Virus record (IMG/VR): IMGVR_UViG_3300017917_004706
Location: 1-26,916 of that record
Source: a virus
Strand: one strand, 5' to 3'
DNA: 26,916 nucleotides
Positions 12,566 through 20,596 of the stretch are shown here, piece by piece; the first letter of the stretch is position 1; each line of letters begins with the position of its first letter. Made by a program: the position numbers and the translations under genes. Below the pieces are notes generated by a model. It did not search any database, had not been told where the DNA came from, and saw nothing but the letters and a program-made list of their open reading frames with translations.

Positions 12566-13764
12566 TAATGATATTTCTTATGTTCGACAATCATTACTGG
12601 ACCATTATGATTTTTAGCAAATCTATAGGCAGATAAAACTTCACTTGGTGTATGAACATCTATAACTGGAAAATCTACCATATGTCTGAATACTTCTGTA
12701 AAGTTTTGTGAATGAGTCGGACCAGAATAAAAAAGTCCACCATCATCTATTACTGTTTTAAATATTACAGGCGCTTTGAATTCGCCATGGGAAATTCTTT
12801 CAACTTTATCTACATGATTACCTATGGCATCCGCAGCAACAAGCATAAAATCATGTCTTTCAAAATAAACAACAGGTTTAAATCCCTCAAAAGACATACC
12901 CATTGCTAATCCTACCATTAAATTTTCTGCAACAGGTGTTTCTATTTTTTGTGACATTGGCACATTTTTCAATGTACCCATAGCATCGCCGGGTATAATA
13001 CTATATCCAAGAAAAATTGATCCCTGTTCTCCAAGTTCTGTCATTGCTAAAGTTACAGCATCTTTATAACTTAAAGAAGTGTCTATATTCGTAGGTGTGT
13101 AATTTACTTTATCTAGTAATGGAAAATATTCAGTGTCAGTTTTCTTTGTTTTCTTCATCATATTTAGATCAGCAAAATTGCCTGTTCTAATGTGTGGTCT
13201 AGTTTTATTATAATGGTACCGATATACACAACTAGGCCAAATTAAATCTTTATCTGTCCCCCATCTTGACAATTTAGAAGCCTCAACTGCCATTCTGTCG
13301 TCTTCGATAACAAATGTACATGGTAAATTAAACCCATCAACATATCTTACAGCTTCGGCGAAATGTCCTGTGTCTTCTATACCATCTCCAACAAAACACC
13401 AAACGCGCTGATTTGAACCTTTATTTTTGAGTGCCCATGCAATACCTACAGCAATACCAGGTGTTCCTCCAATAATAGCAGACACATAGAAATTTCTTTT
13501 ACGATCAAACATAAACATACTTCTACCTGACAAAATTTTATTTTCTATTTCATTTTCAGGCAACTCTTTAAGTAATGCATGATACCAATTTCGATGAGTA
13601 GATAGGACATAATCACCCTCATTTACCTTTTGAAAAATTTCTATCAACTGTTCCTCATTACCACCAGGCAAGTGAACCGCAAAGGGCAATAATCCCGAAT
13701 CATGGTAGTTAGCCATCTTATTTACAAATGTTTTCAATTCTTCTGCTGTTTTTAAGTTCTTCAT
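12565..13764 (-). CDS. Fused E1-alpha/E1-beta-like thiamine-diphosphate enzyme
   Basis: This is a 399-aa protein. Residues 1-195 resemble 2-oxoacid dehydrogenase E1-alpha: DYVLSTHRNWYHALLKELP, GGTPGIAVGIAWAL, and GDGIEDTGHFAEAVRY as the start of the ThDP-binding GDG motif, with EDDRMAVEA at the usual Asn-containing end. Residues about 230-399 resemble E1-beta (SYKDAVTLAMTELGEQG, ETPVAENLMVGLAMGMSFEG, RHDFMLVAADAIGNH). The E1-beta C-terminal transketolase-type domain is absent. ThDP enzymes of this kind decarboxylate 2-oxoacids or transfer two-carbon units. No E2 gene is seen, so a carboligase or transferase role in sugar building is more likely than an oxidative complex. Confidence 0.85.
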   Translation of the reverse strand: MKNLKTAEELKTFVNKMANYHDSGLLPFAVHLPGGNEEQLIEIFQKVNEGDYVLSTHRNWYHALLKELPENEIENKILSGRSMFMFDRKRNFYVSAIIGGTPGIAVGIAWALKNKGSNQRVWCFVGDGIEDTGHFAEAVRYVDGFNLPCTFVIEDDRMAVEASKLSRWGTDKDLIWPSCVYRYHYNKTRPHIRTGNFADLNMMKKTKKTDTEYFPLLDKVNYTPTNIDTSLSYKDAVTLAMTELGEQGSIFLGYSIIPGDAMGTLKNVPMSQKIETPVAENLMVGLAMGMSFEGFKPVVYFERHDFMLVAADAIGNHVDKVERISHGEFKAPVIFKTVIDDGGLFYSGPTHSQNFTEVFRHMVDFPVIDVHTPSEVLSAYRFAKNHNGPVMIVEHKKYH

Positions 13765-14774
13765 TGTTTTCCCTCAAAGTTTATCACTATTCTACCCGAT
13801 GAACCCTTCCTCATCTTTTCAAATCCGAGATTAATATCGTCTAAAGATATTATATCTGTTACAAGTTTTTCAGCTAATTTATAATTATCACTTACATAAT
13901 CTACGATTGTGGATAAATCAGTATCAGGATCAAAATCGCCTCCATCTGAACTATAAATTTTTTTGCCATCAAAAAATGCTAAAGGATTGTCTAAAATTAA
14001 TTTCTGACCTATTCTGGGTTGCCCTACTAATATAACGGATCCGTTTTTAGAAAGTAGATTGAATAATTTTGAAATCACGTCTACCTTGCCCGTCGTATCT
14101 ATGGCATAATTTACCTTGTCTAAATTATCTAAATCACTAGTAATTATAAAATTGGCATCAAATTTTTTGGCTAATTTTTCTTTTGTGTTATCTAAATCTA
14201 CTAAAGTTGTAGAAAAATTACCAAATACTTTCAACCAAAATGCAATAGCTAAGCCTAAACCGCCTGCACCAGTAATCACGATTCGTGTATTTTTATCTAA
14301 ATTTTTAACTATGCCATACGATGTAGATAATGCACAACCAATTAGGGGAAATAAATTTTTTAGTTTATTATTTTTTTGTACTTTGGTTATTCTATTCTCT
14401 GATACAATAGTTTGTTCTGCGAAAGTAGTTACCGGGCCCGAACCCACGGTTCCCAACAATGAAGAATATCTTCCCCCAAAACAATCACATCCGAGACCCT
14501 TTCTCCAATGTAATACAACATAATCGCCGCATTGTACTTTAGTAACTCCCTCGCCTATATTTACTACATACCCATATCCTTCATGCCCCATAAAATGTGG
14601 CATATATTTATCCTCACCTTTTACAGCATCAATTTCATTGATCTGTGCGCCACACAACCCAGAGGTAATCATTTTAACTAAAACTTGCCCAGGACCAGGT
14701 AACTGTTCATCAAATGTTTCTATGCTTAAAGGATTAAAATGTTTTCTAAGAACTGCTGCTTTGAATGTTTTCAT
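13761..14774 (-). CDS. Zinc-type medium-chain alcohol dehydrogenase
   Basis: This is a 337-aa protein. The catalytic-domain motifs are GLCGAQINEID (catalytic-zinc Cys), GHEGYGYVV (GHE), and IGCALSTSYG, the usual second Cys. The NAD(P) Rossmann site is IVITGAGGLGLAIA (about 166-179), followed by an acidic residue (LVDLDN) suggesting NAD preference. The structural-zinc lobe (GLGCDCFGG) has fewer Cys than usual. It oxidises or reduces a hydroxyl or keto group of an unknown sugar-type substrate. It overlaps both neighbours by four bases, which ties it to the E1-like and kinase genes. Confidence 0.9.
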   Translation of the reverse strand: MKTFKAAVLRKHFNPLSIETFDEQLPGPGQVLVKMITSGLCGAQINEIDAVKGEDKYMPHFMGHEGYGYVVNIGEGVTKVQCGDYVVLHWRKGLGCDCFGGRYSSLLGTVGSGPVTTFAEQTIVSENRITKVQKNNKLKNLFPLIGCALSTSYGIVKNLDKNTRIVITGAGGLGLAIAFWLKVFGNFSTTLVDLDNTKEKLAKKFDANFIITSDLDNLDKVNYAIDTTGKVDVISKLFNLLSKNGSVILVGQPRIGQKLILDNPLAFFDGKKIYSSDGGDFDPDTDLSTIVDYVSDNYKLAEKLVTDIISLDDINLGFEKMRKGSSGRIVINFEGKQ

Positions 14775-15694
14775 AAATCTTCTATTTTTGCTCTGTATTT
14801 AACACCAAGTGAAACTAATTTTGAAGCAACTTTATTAGCGGCTAAAACAGCATTATAGGTTTCGATTTTTCTAGAAATACAATATCCTATAGTTGCTAAT
14901 ACAGAATCTCCTGCTCCACTGAGTTCTATTGTTTGAACTTTGTTTCCATTAATATGTTTAATTTTTCTTTCCTTATCATATAGAAAAATACCATTCTCGC
15001 CATCTGTGATTACTATACTTTGTATATTAAAAATTGAACTTATTTTTTTGCAAGCGTCCTCTACGGAAAGATCCGGGGCATATCTTAATTGTATTTTAGT
15101 AAATTCATACTTATTAGGTTTGATAATACTGACATTACTAAACATACTTAAATCATCTCGTTTTGTATCAACCAAAATGGGTTTCTCATTTTTATTTGCT
15201 ATACTTATAATATTAGATGTTAAGTAATTATCAAAGATACCCTTTTTATAATCAATTAAAATAATAGTATCATATTTTTGTATATTACTTTTTACATAAT
15301 CAATAATTTTTTCTGCAGAAAAAGTATTGATTGTATGTAATGACTCATTATCATATCGCAATAAATGGCTATTTTTATAATTAGAAATTAATCTAGTTTT
15401 TAAAGATGTTTTTCTGTTAATTTCGTAAACAAAATGTGATTCACAATTTTCAGAAAAATTATCTTCAAAATCTTTAGTTATACCCAAGTAATCATCACCG
15501 ACGACTGTAACAAAAGTACAATTATCTCCTAATGAACAAAGATGCGCGACCACATTATAAGCTCCACCATAAGAATCTAATTTTTTAGTTACATCTAAAA
15601 CCAAAGTAGGTGCTTCAGCAGAAACTCTTAATGTATCGCCATAGATAAATCTATCTAATATAAAATCTCCTATAACTAGATGTTTCTTATTCAT
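14771..15694 (-). CDS. PfkB-family kinase, HldE/RfaE kinase-like
   Basis: The protein is about 307 aa from the ATG at 15694. It starts HLVIGDFILDRFIYGDTLRV then SAEAPTLVLDV and LDSYGGAYNVVAHLCSLG, closely like the N-terminal heptose-7-phosphate kinase domain of HldE. ELSGAGDSVLATIGYC carries GAGDS with the catalytic Asp and anion hole. The nucleotidyltransferase domain found in bifunctional HldE is absent. It probably phosphorylates a sugar or sugar phosphate; a heptose substrate is suggested only by similarity. It forms a trio with the dehydrogenase and E1-like genes. Confidence 0.87.
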   Translation of the reverse strand: MNKKHLVIGDFILDRFIYGDTLRVSAEAPTLVLDVTKKLDSYGGAYNVVAHLCSLGDNCTFVTVVGDDYLGITKDFEDNFSENCESHFVYEINRKTSLKTRLISNYKNSHLLRYDNESLHTINTFSAEKIIDYVKSNIQKYDTIILIDYKKGIFDNYLTSNIISIANKNEKPILVDTKRDDLSMFSNVSIIKPNKYEFTKIQLRYAPDLSVEDACKKISSIFNIQSIVITDGENGIFLYDKERKIKHINGNKVQTIELSGAGDSVLATIGYCISRKIETYNAVLAANKVASKLVSLGVKYRAKIEDL

Positions 15695-16424
15695 AATCAA
15701 CTTTTATCCAATTATGTTGTTTATCTACGGTATCGAAATCTTTTCTACAGTTATGAAAAAATAATTTTACATCATTATTGTATTTTTTAATATGATCTGC
15801 TAAATGAAAAAATGCTGTGCCTACTGTATGTATTTCTTTTGCATTTTTAACGATATCAAACCAATCAAATATTCCTGTCCCTTTATCAGTAATAAAGGTT
15901 TTAATAATAGGAAGATTACATTCTATTTTAAGATCATATGTACCCCATGAATTTGTATCTACAACTATTATATAATCTTTTTTATCTGAGATCAATTCTT
16001 TGTATAATTCTTTAGATTGCTGAGTAGATTTTAATTTTGGAAATAATTTCCAGCATTGACTATATTCTATACCTATTTGTTCATAAAATTGCACATAATG
16101 AAAAGGTTGTTTTACTGCACCAAATCCTATTATAAAATGATCTAAGTTGTAATTATTAATTATATTATATACATCTTGTTGTTCCGCAGCATAATTTTCA
16201 TTATTTACTTCAAAAACTATTGCGCGATTTTCATCATTGTATAGATGTAACATACTCTCTAAATATCTAGATTTAACAGGTAGATATACTTTACCCGAAG
16301 TCGTATTAAGTACAGTTTTATTAATAGCAAAATTAGCAAGGATATCTCCCAAACCAAGATGAGTATAAACTAAAACATCTTGGGTTGGATCTATGTCATT
16401 AATATTGTTGAGAAGTCTAGGCAT
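15687..16424 (-). CDS. Glycosyltransferase-like protein, paralog of the protein at 24401
   Basis: This is a 245-aa protein. VLVYTHLGLGDILANFAINK has the GLGD loop typical of nucleotide-sugar-binding GT-B-like proteins. Near the end are FDWFDIVKNAKEIHTVGTAF, FHLADHI and a final FFHNCRKDF. The pattern FD--D-IK-AKEIHTVG, then FH-L-D, then FHN is shared with the protein at 24401-25186. I infer a glycosyltransferase of a poorly described family. It overlaps the kinase gene by eight bases (by 14 to an in-frame TTG). Confidence 0.6.
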   Translation of the reverse strand: MPRLLNNINDIDPTQDVLVYTHLGLGDILANFAINKTVLNTTSGKVYLPVKSRYLESMLHLYNDENRAIVFEVNNENYAAEQQDVYNIINNYNLDHFIIGFGAVKQPFHYVQFYEQIGIEYSQCWKLFPKLKSTQQSKELYKELISDKKDYIIVVDTNSWGTYDLKIECNLPIIKTFITDKGTGIFDWFDIVKNAKEIHTVGTAFFHLADHIKKYNNDVKLFFHNCRKDFDTVDKQHNWIKVDYE

Positions 16425-17061
16425 CTATTTTTCCATCATAAACAGGTTCATCATTTTCAGTATAAGTTTGCCCAATGAAATTTTTACCACTAAAATCATA
16501 TGTATCTCGCATCCAATCTAATTCTTTTACTCCATATATTAAAGTTTTATCTTGTATAGAAGGCCACAACACGTCACGTAAAAAAATCTGATCAACAGTA
16601 TATTGTTTTATAAATCTATATTGTTTCATAATTTCTTTAAAACTGTTATCTATTATTATATTCTTTTTTCCCCACATACCCGCTAAAATAGGAAATTCGT
16701 AATGATTGTGATGATCCCTAATTACCATATAATTGGCTTCAGTATTTAACCAATGATCTATTAGAATTTTTTCTCTTTCACTTAATCGTGAATCAGTGTC
16801 TCTAGATAATACTATATTTTTGTTATCAAACATAATATCAAACCGCCAAAATGCTCCGAAAGAATTATCTAATATTTTTATTGTGGTGGTGTTTTGAAAA
16901 TGATTTAGAATGTTAATAAATTCTTTGGGCACCGTAATATCATAATAAAAAATACATTGCCAATCAGGAAATATTGTTTGTGCTAGTTGAGCATTCCTTA
17001 CAGCACCAAATAAATATTTAGGATTATTTCCCCACAAACTAAACGTAAAAATTTTTACCAT
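16417..17061 (-). CDS. GT-A glycosyltransferase-like protein
   Basis: This is a 214-aa protein. VKIFTFSLWGNNPKYLFGAV, FPDWQCIFYYDITVP, FGAFWRFDIMFD and LSRDTDSRLSEREK show a GT-A-like domain with the DTD metal motif at about 87-89. Then come IRDHHNHYEFPILAGMWG and a VDQIFLRDVLWP helix. From memory, proteins with SRDTDSRLSxRE are frequent in polysaccharide clusters. Donor unknown. It overlaps neighbours at both ends by seven or eight bases. Confidence 0.75.
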   Translation of the reverse strand: MVKIFTFSLWGNNPKYLFGAVRNAQLAQTIFPDWQCIFYYDITVPKEFINILNHFQNTTTIKILDNSFGAFWRFDIMFDNKNIVLSRDTDSRLSEREKILIDHWLNTEANYMVIRDHHNHYEFPILAGMWGKKNIIIDNSFKEIMKQYRFIKQYTVDQIFLRDVLWPSIQDKTLIYGVKELDWMRDTYDFSGKNFIGQTYTENDEPVYDGKIDA

Positions 17062-18008
17062 ATAAACTTATTTCTATACCATTCTACAATTAATTTAAGT
17101 TCATCAGTGAAGATTGCCTTTGGTTGCCAATCAAGAGATTTTAATTTCCTATCATCAATAGCATAACGAACATCCTGCCCGGGTCTAACTTCTGAAAAAT
17201 CAAAGTTATTAGTTGATATGTAGGATAAATTTATATAAAAATGCGACAAAATAGCTTGTGCCACATCTATATTTTGTTTTTCTGTGTTCCCTGATATATT
17301 AAATATCTCATTAGTGATATTTTTATCTATTATTTTTATAATAGCATCAGCAGTATCTGACACATGTAGCCAAGTTCTTTTCGGCAATCCTTGGTCGTGC
17401 ATTACTATTTTTTTGCCTAGAGACAAATTCTTTATAGCCTTAGGAATAAACTTTTCAACATACTGACCGATACCATAGTTATTAGTTGGTCGAACAATAA
17501 CATAAGGTATATCATATGTTCTAGCCCATGCTAAGACTAACATATCTGCTGCTGCCTTTGTGGCAGAATATGGATTACTAGGTTTTAGCAAATCTGTTTC
17601 AGTATGGAATCCCTGTTCTATATCACCATATACTTCATCTGTACTAAAATGTAATAATATAGGACGTCTTGATTTCGGTTTAGATTTAATTAATTCTAAT
17701 AATCTATGTACCCCATTAACATTACTTTTTAGAAAGACGTCAGAACTTTCTATACTATTATCTACATGCGTTTCTGCGGCAGTATTGATAATATAATCAC
17801 AATCATATAAACGAGTTAAATCATTGATATCAAATATTTCAAATTTAAATTGGTCGCCATACTTTCTTAGATTTTGTAAAAGATCCCAATTAGCAGCATA
17901 TGTGCATTTATCAATACCATAAACGTACCAACCCTTGTCCAAGCATGCTTTAGTTACATGGTATCCTATAAATCCTAAGCAACCTGTCACATAAACAATT
18001 TTTTTCAT
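17055..18008 (-). CDS. Nucleotide-sugar 4,6-dehydratase (RmlB-like extended SDR)
   Basis: This is a 317-aa protein. The NAD motif is GCLGFIG (9-15). AAETHVDNSIESSDVF is followed by LLHFSTDEVYGDI (catalytic Thr-Asp-Glu in STDEVYG), NPYSATKAAADML (YxxxK pair), and RPTNNYGIGQYVEKFIP. These are RmlB dehydratase signatures, removing water to give a 4-keto-6-deoxysugar nucleotide. The RfbG-type TSDKCY motif of CDP-glucose dehydratases is absent, so the nucleotide is more likely dTDP, but this is not proven. It could supply the 4-keto intermediate to the RfbH-like enzyme. Confidence 0.92.
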   Translation of the reverse strand: MKKIVYVTGCLGFIGYHVTKACLDKGWYVYGIDKCTYAANWDLLQNLRKYGDQFKFEIFDINDLTRLYDCDYIINTAAETHVDNSIESSDVFLKSNVNGVHRLLELIKSKPKSRRPILLHFSTDEVYGDIEQGFHTETDLLKPSNPYSATKAAADMLVLAWARTYDIPYVIVRPTNNYGIGQYVEKFIPKAIKNLSLGKKIVMHDQGLPKRTWLHVSDTADAIIKIIDKNITNEIFNISGNTEKQNIDVAQAILSHFYINLSYISTNNFDFSEVRPGQDVRYAIDDRKLKSLDWQPKAIFTDELKLIVEWYRNKFIW

Positions 18009-18805
18009 TTATAGGTTCTCAATCCAAATTCTAATCCTTTTAGATCTAAATTTAACAAATCTAGATTATCAGAATTGCCAGTATAATTTTTATCAGTGTC
18101 CACAACCGTATAATTAGTTTTCCATCCGTGAATAGATGACATTAGATCAAGTTGTTTACTTAATGTGAGTTTTTCTTTATAAACACAGTTTATATCTTTT
18201 ACCATATGATTATAACTAACAAAGTGATCAACTATAGTACAAAAATCCTCAACGAAAAAATTATCAAAATACTTATTTCGTAATTCTAGTGTAGTATTAG
18301 AAATCATTGAATTTTTATACTTACTAAAAATTCTAAAATTAGGTTCACCTTTACCAAAACAACCAAACAATCTAAGTGTGTAGAAATGATCAATACTCTC
18401 GCATATTCTAGCTATGATGTTTTTTGACATAGCATAAGAGCTATTTGTAGGACAATCTTTCCATACCCAATCTTCTTTCACATAATTGGAATCTACTATT
18501 TCCGACCCCGATGCTATATTTATAAACTTTTTAAAATACTTAGATGATCTTAGAATATTTGTAAAAAGTTCTAGATTATTAGCAGCATAAAGTAATTTAT
18601 CACTATGAAGATTTTCTTTACCGCCAAAACTAATACAGTTTATTACTACATCTGGCGTTTGTTCTTTAATATAAGTATATAGAACATCTTTCTTTAATAC
18701 GTCGACTTGCCTATTTACATTTAGAACATGATGTCGAGTCGATACTAGATAATTAGTTAGATATGATCCTATAAATCCTGACCCACCAAGTATCACAATT
18801 TTCAT
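18005..18805 (-). CDS. NAD-dependent sugar epimerase/reductase (extended SDR)
   Basis: This is a 266-aa protein. GGSGFIGSYL is the nucleotide-binding motif, followed by PDVVINCISFGG and a YxxxK in SSYAMSKNIIARI. It is shorter than typical epimerases and looks like a 4-ketosugar reductase or epimerase (RmlD or fucose-synthase type). In yersiniose-like pathways an SDR reductase (YerF) finishes the branched sugar, and this gene adjoins the ThDP enzyme as that model would need. The exact substrate is not readable. It overlaps both neighbours by four bases. Confidence 0.82.
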   Translation of the reverse strand: MKIVILGGSGFIGSYLTNYLVSTRHHVLNVNRQVDVLKKDVLYTYIKEQTPDVVINCISFGGKENLHSDKLLYAANNLELFTNILRSSKYFKKFINIASGSEIVDSNYVKEDWVWKDCPTNSSYAMSKNIIARICESIDHFYTLRLFGCFGKGEPNFRIFSKYKNSMISNTTLELRNKYFDNFFVEDFCTIVDHFVSYNHMVKDINCVYKEKLTLSKQLDLMSSIHGWKTNYTVVDTDKNYTGNSDNLDLLNLDLKGLEFGLRTYK

Positions 18806-19575
18806 ATACTAAGAGCTTTATTTCTTTCCAATTCATATTCTTGAGTAGACAAAAAGGGATACATGTCATCAAGTCCAGGTTGTACTTTTTTGCCTTCTAT
18901 AGTTTTAAACATTTGTGTGGGTATTATTTCTTGATCCTCTTGACATACTACCTTAACCAACTTAGGCAAAGGTTGTTTGAGACAATAACTTAAATCGGCT
19001 TCAATAGCCGATTTCTTATTTAGCACAAAATACTTTAGACCATAAAGATCTGCTGTCTTATACAGATCAGCAAAATATAGCCCAGATTCTTTACTTACAC
19101 CATAAACTCTGTTTTCAAAAAATTTCTTCTGTGTGTTTTTAATACTTAAATAACCATTGTTGTCTAATACGAAAATAGTAATAGGAAGATTGTAATACTT
19201 TATAACTGCTAATTCTTGTAGATTAGAATTAAAACTTCCGTCACCGGTAACGACAATTATTTGTTTATTAGGATTAGCCATTGCCACTCCTATAGAACCT
19301 GGAACTGAAAATCCCATATCCGCTTGGGCAGATGAAAAAATAAAACGTTGATTGTTCTTACATTTTAAATTTTGAGGCAATGCATAAGAAGGAGAACCAG
19401 CATCAGTTACAACTATATGACTATCTGTCATAACATTACTTAGTGCCTCTATAAAGGTATAGATGTTTAAAGAATACTCATTGTCCAAATAGTCATTAGT
19501 AAACACTGGCCATTTGTTCTTCCATTCTTGGCATAGACTTGCCCAATCATTATTCTTTTCTGATTTTATATTCAT
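18802..19575 (-). CDS. C-terminal half of a split ThDP enzyme (acetolactate-synthase-like PP domain)
   Basis: About 257 aa. The ThDP/Mg motif is GDGSFNSNLQELAVIKYYNL ending in FVLDNNGYLSI. Before it are IVVTDAGSPSYALP and SSAQADMGFSVPGSIGVAMA, as in IlvB-type enzymes. The ATG at 19575 follows AAGGA eight bases upstream, so it can be translated separately. It overlaps the N-terminal half (19550-20596). Removing one T from the T7 run (minus strand of 19577-19583) would fuse the frames into one protein of about 597 aa, the usual family length. Probable partner of the RfbH-like dehydrase. Confidence 0.85.
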   Translation of the reverse strand: MNIKSEKNNDWASLCQEWKNKWPVFTNDYLDNEYSLNIYTFIEALSNVMTDSHIVVTDAGSPSYALPQNLKCKNNQRFIFSSAQADMGFSVPGSIGVAMANPNKQIIVVTGDGSFNSNLQELAVIKYYNLPITIFVLDNNGYLSIKNTQKKFFENRVYGVSKESGLYFADLYKTADLYGLKYFVLNKKSAIEADLSYCLKQPLPKLVKVVCQEDQEIIPTQMFKTIEGKKVQPGLDDMYPFLSTQEYELERNKALSI

Positions 19576-20596
19576 CAAAAAAATCCTTTAAATTCAAACA
19601 ATACGTTCTATCAATATTCACAGGTCCCTTCAGTTTAAATAATTCATTTGCATCGATGTCTACCATTATTTTAAATGAATAAGGAGAAAATTGCGATTCA
19701 TCATATCCCATATGTGTCGCATTAAGTGAACATCCAAGTATTAGTAACAAATCACAATAATGTAGAGCAAAATTAGCTGCTCTAGTTCCTTTTATACCTA
19801 TAGCACCAAGATTTAATCTATGTTCATATTCCATTATATCCCTTCCAAGATAAGAAGATACAAATGGTGTATTATGATACTCAACAAAATCTTTGAATAT
19901 TTCTCTAGAATCACTTAAATGTATACCATTGCCTGCTAGTATAATTGGTCGATTACTTTTTTCTAGCATTTCTGAAAAAGTTTTATATGCTATAGTCAAA
20001 ATATTATTTGGATTACTAGGAACATAATTACCGGAAATAAAGCTATCGCTTTCTATTGGCATTTCTGCAGTTTGAATATCACTTGGGATATCTAACCATA
20101 CTGGCCCAGGCCTTCCAGTAGTGGCTATGTATAATGCTTCTTCTAATATTCTTTTTACGTCCTCGACTTTTTCAATTACCTTAGCAAATTTAGTAATACT
20201 TTTTACACTATTAGTAATATCATGTTCTTGAACACCATACTTTCTAATACTTACTCCTTTAGTTTTGTTTATATAATTACTAGTATGATTTAATCTAACA
20301 TTACCAGATAAAAATAAAACAGGAATAGAATCTTGCCAACTATTAAGTAAAGGAGTCATGCAGTTAGTACCACCGCAACCTGTCGTTGGATTGACAACAG
20401 ATAATTTATTCGTGGATTTAGCTTCAGCATAACCAGCATATCCTGCACCCTGTTCATGATGAAAACAAATATACTTTATTTTACCATGTTTAATAAAGCC
20501 ATCGTTAAGACCTGATGCTCCCCCTCCCATCAAACCGTATACATTCTTTACACCATAATCATAAAGATAGGAAGCTATGTAATCGCATACTCTCAT
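19550..20596 (-). CDS. N-terminal half of a split ThDP enzyme (acetolactate-synthase-like; YerE-like)
   Basis: This is a 348-aa protein carrying the N-terminal pyrimidine domain and the middle domain. YGVKNVYGLMGGGASGLND, then CFHHEQGAGYAGYAEAKS with the catalytic Glu, TTGCGGTNCMTPLLNSWQDS and IPVLFLSGNV are IlvB-type. The WQDSIPxLFxSGxV block resembles versions in polysaccharide clusters. GRPGPVWLDIPSDIQ and the middle domain (RPIILAGNGI, DLLLILGCSLN) complete it. It probably works with the C-terminal half at 18802. In Yersinia, YerE is a ThDP enzyme of this superfamily that adds a two-carbon branch to a 3,6-dideoxy-4-ketosugar. The gene is next to an RfbH-like enzyme, as needed. Confidence 0.87.
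   Translation of the reverse strand: MRVCDYIASYLYDYGVKNVYGLMGGGASGLNDGFIKHGKIKYICFHHEQGAGYAGYAEAKSTNKLSVVNPTTGCGGTNCMTPLLNSWQDSIPVLFLSGNVRLNHTSNYINKTKGVSIRKYGVQEHDITNSVKSITKFAKVIEKVEDVKRILEEALYIATTGRPGPVWLDIPSDIQTAEMPIESDSFISGNYVPSNPNNILTIAYKTFSEMLEKSNRPIILAGNGIHLSDSREIFKDFVEYHNTPFVSSYLGRDIMEYEHRLNLGAIGIKGTRAANFALHYCDLLLILGCSLNATHMGYDESQFSPYSFKIMVDIDANELFKLKGPVNIDRTYCLNLKDFFDEYKIRKE

Noticed and set aside
14116-14523. 135-aa plus-strand frame opposite the alcohol dehydrogenase
   Set aside because: It is antisense to a clear dehydrogenase and has no promoter, ribosome binding site or recognisable domain.
18517-18524. Minus-strand TATAAATA inside the SDR gene (also one at 26255-26262 in the AAA gene)
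   Set aside because: Both lie inside conserved coding sequence with no gene start at a suitable distance, so chance in AT-rich DNA is the simpler explanation.
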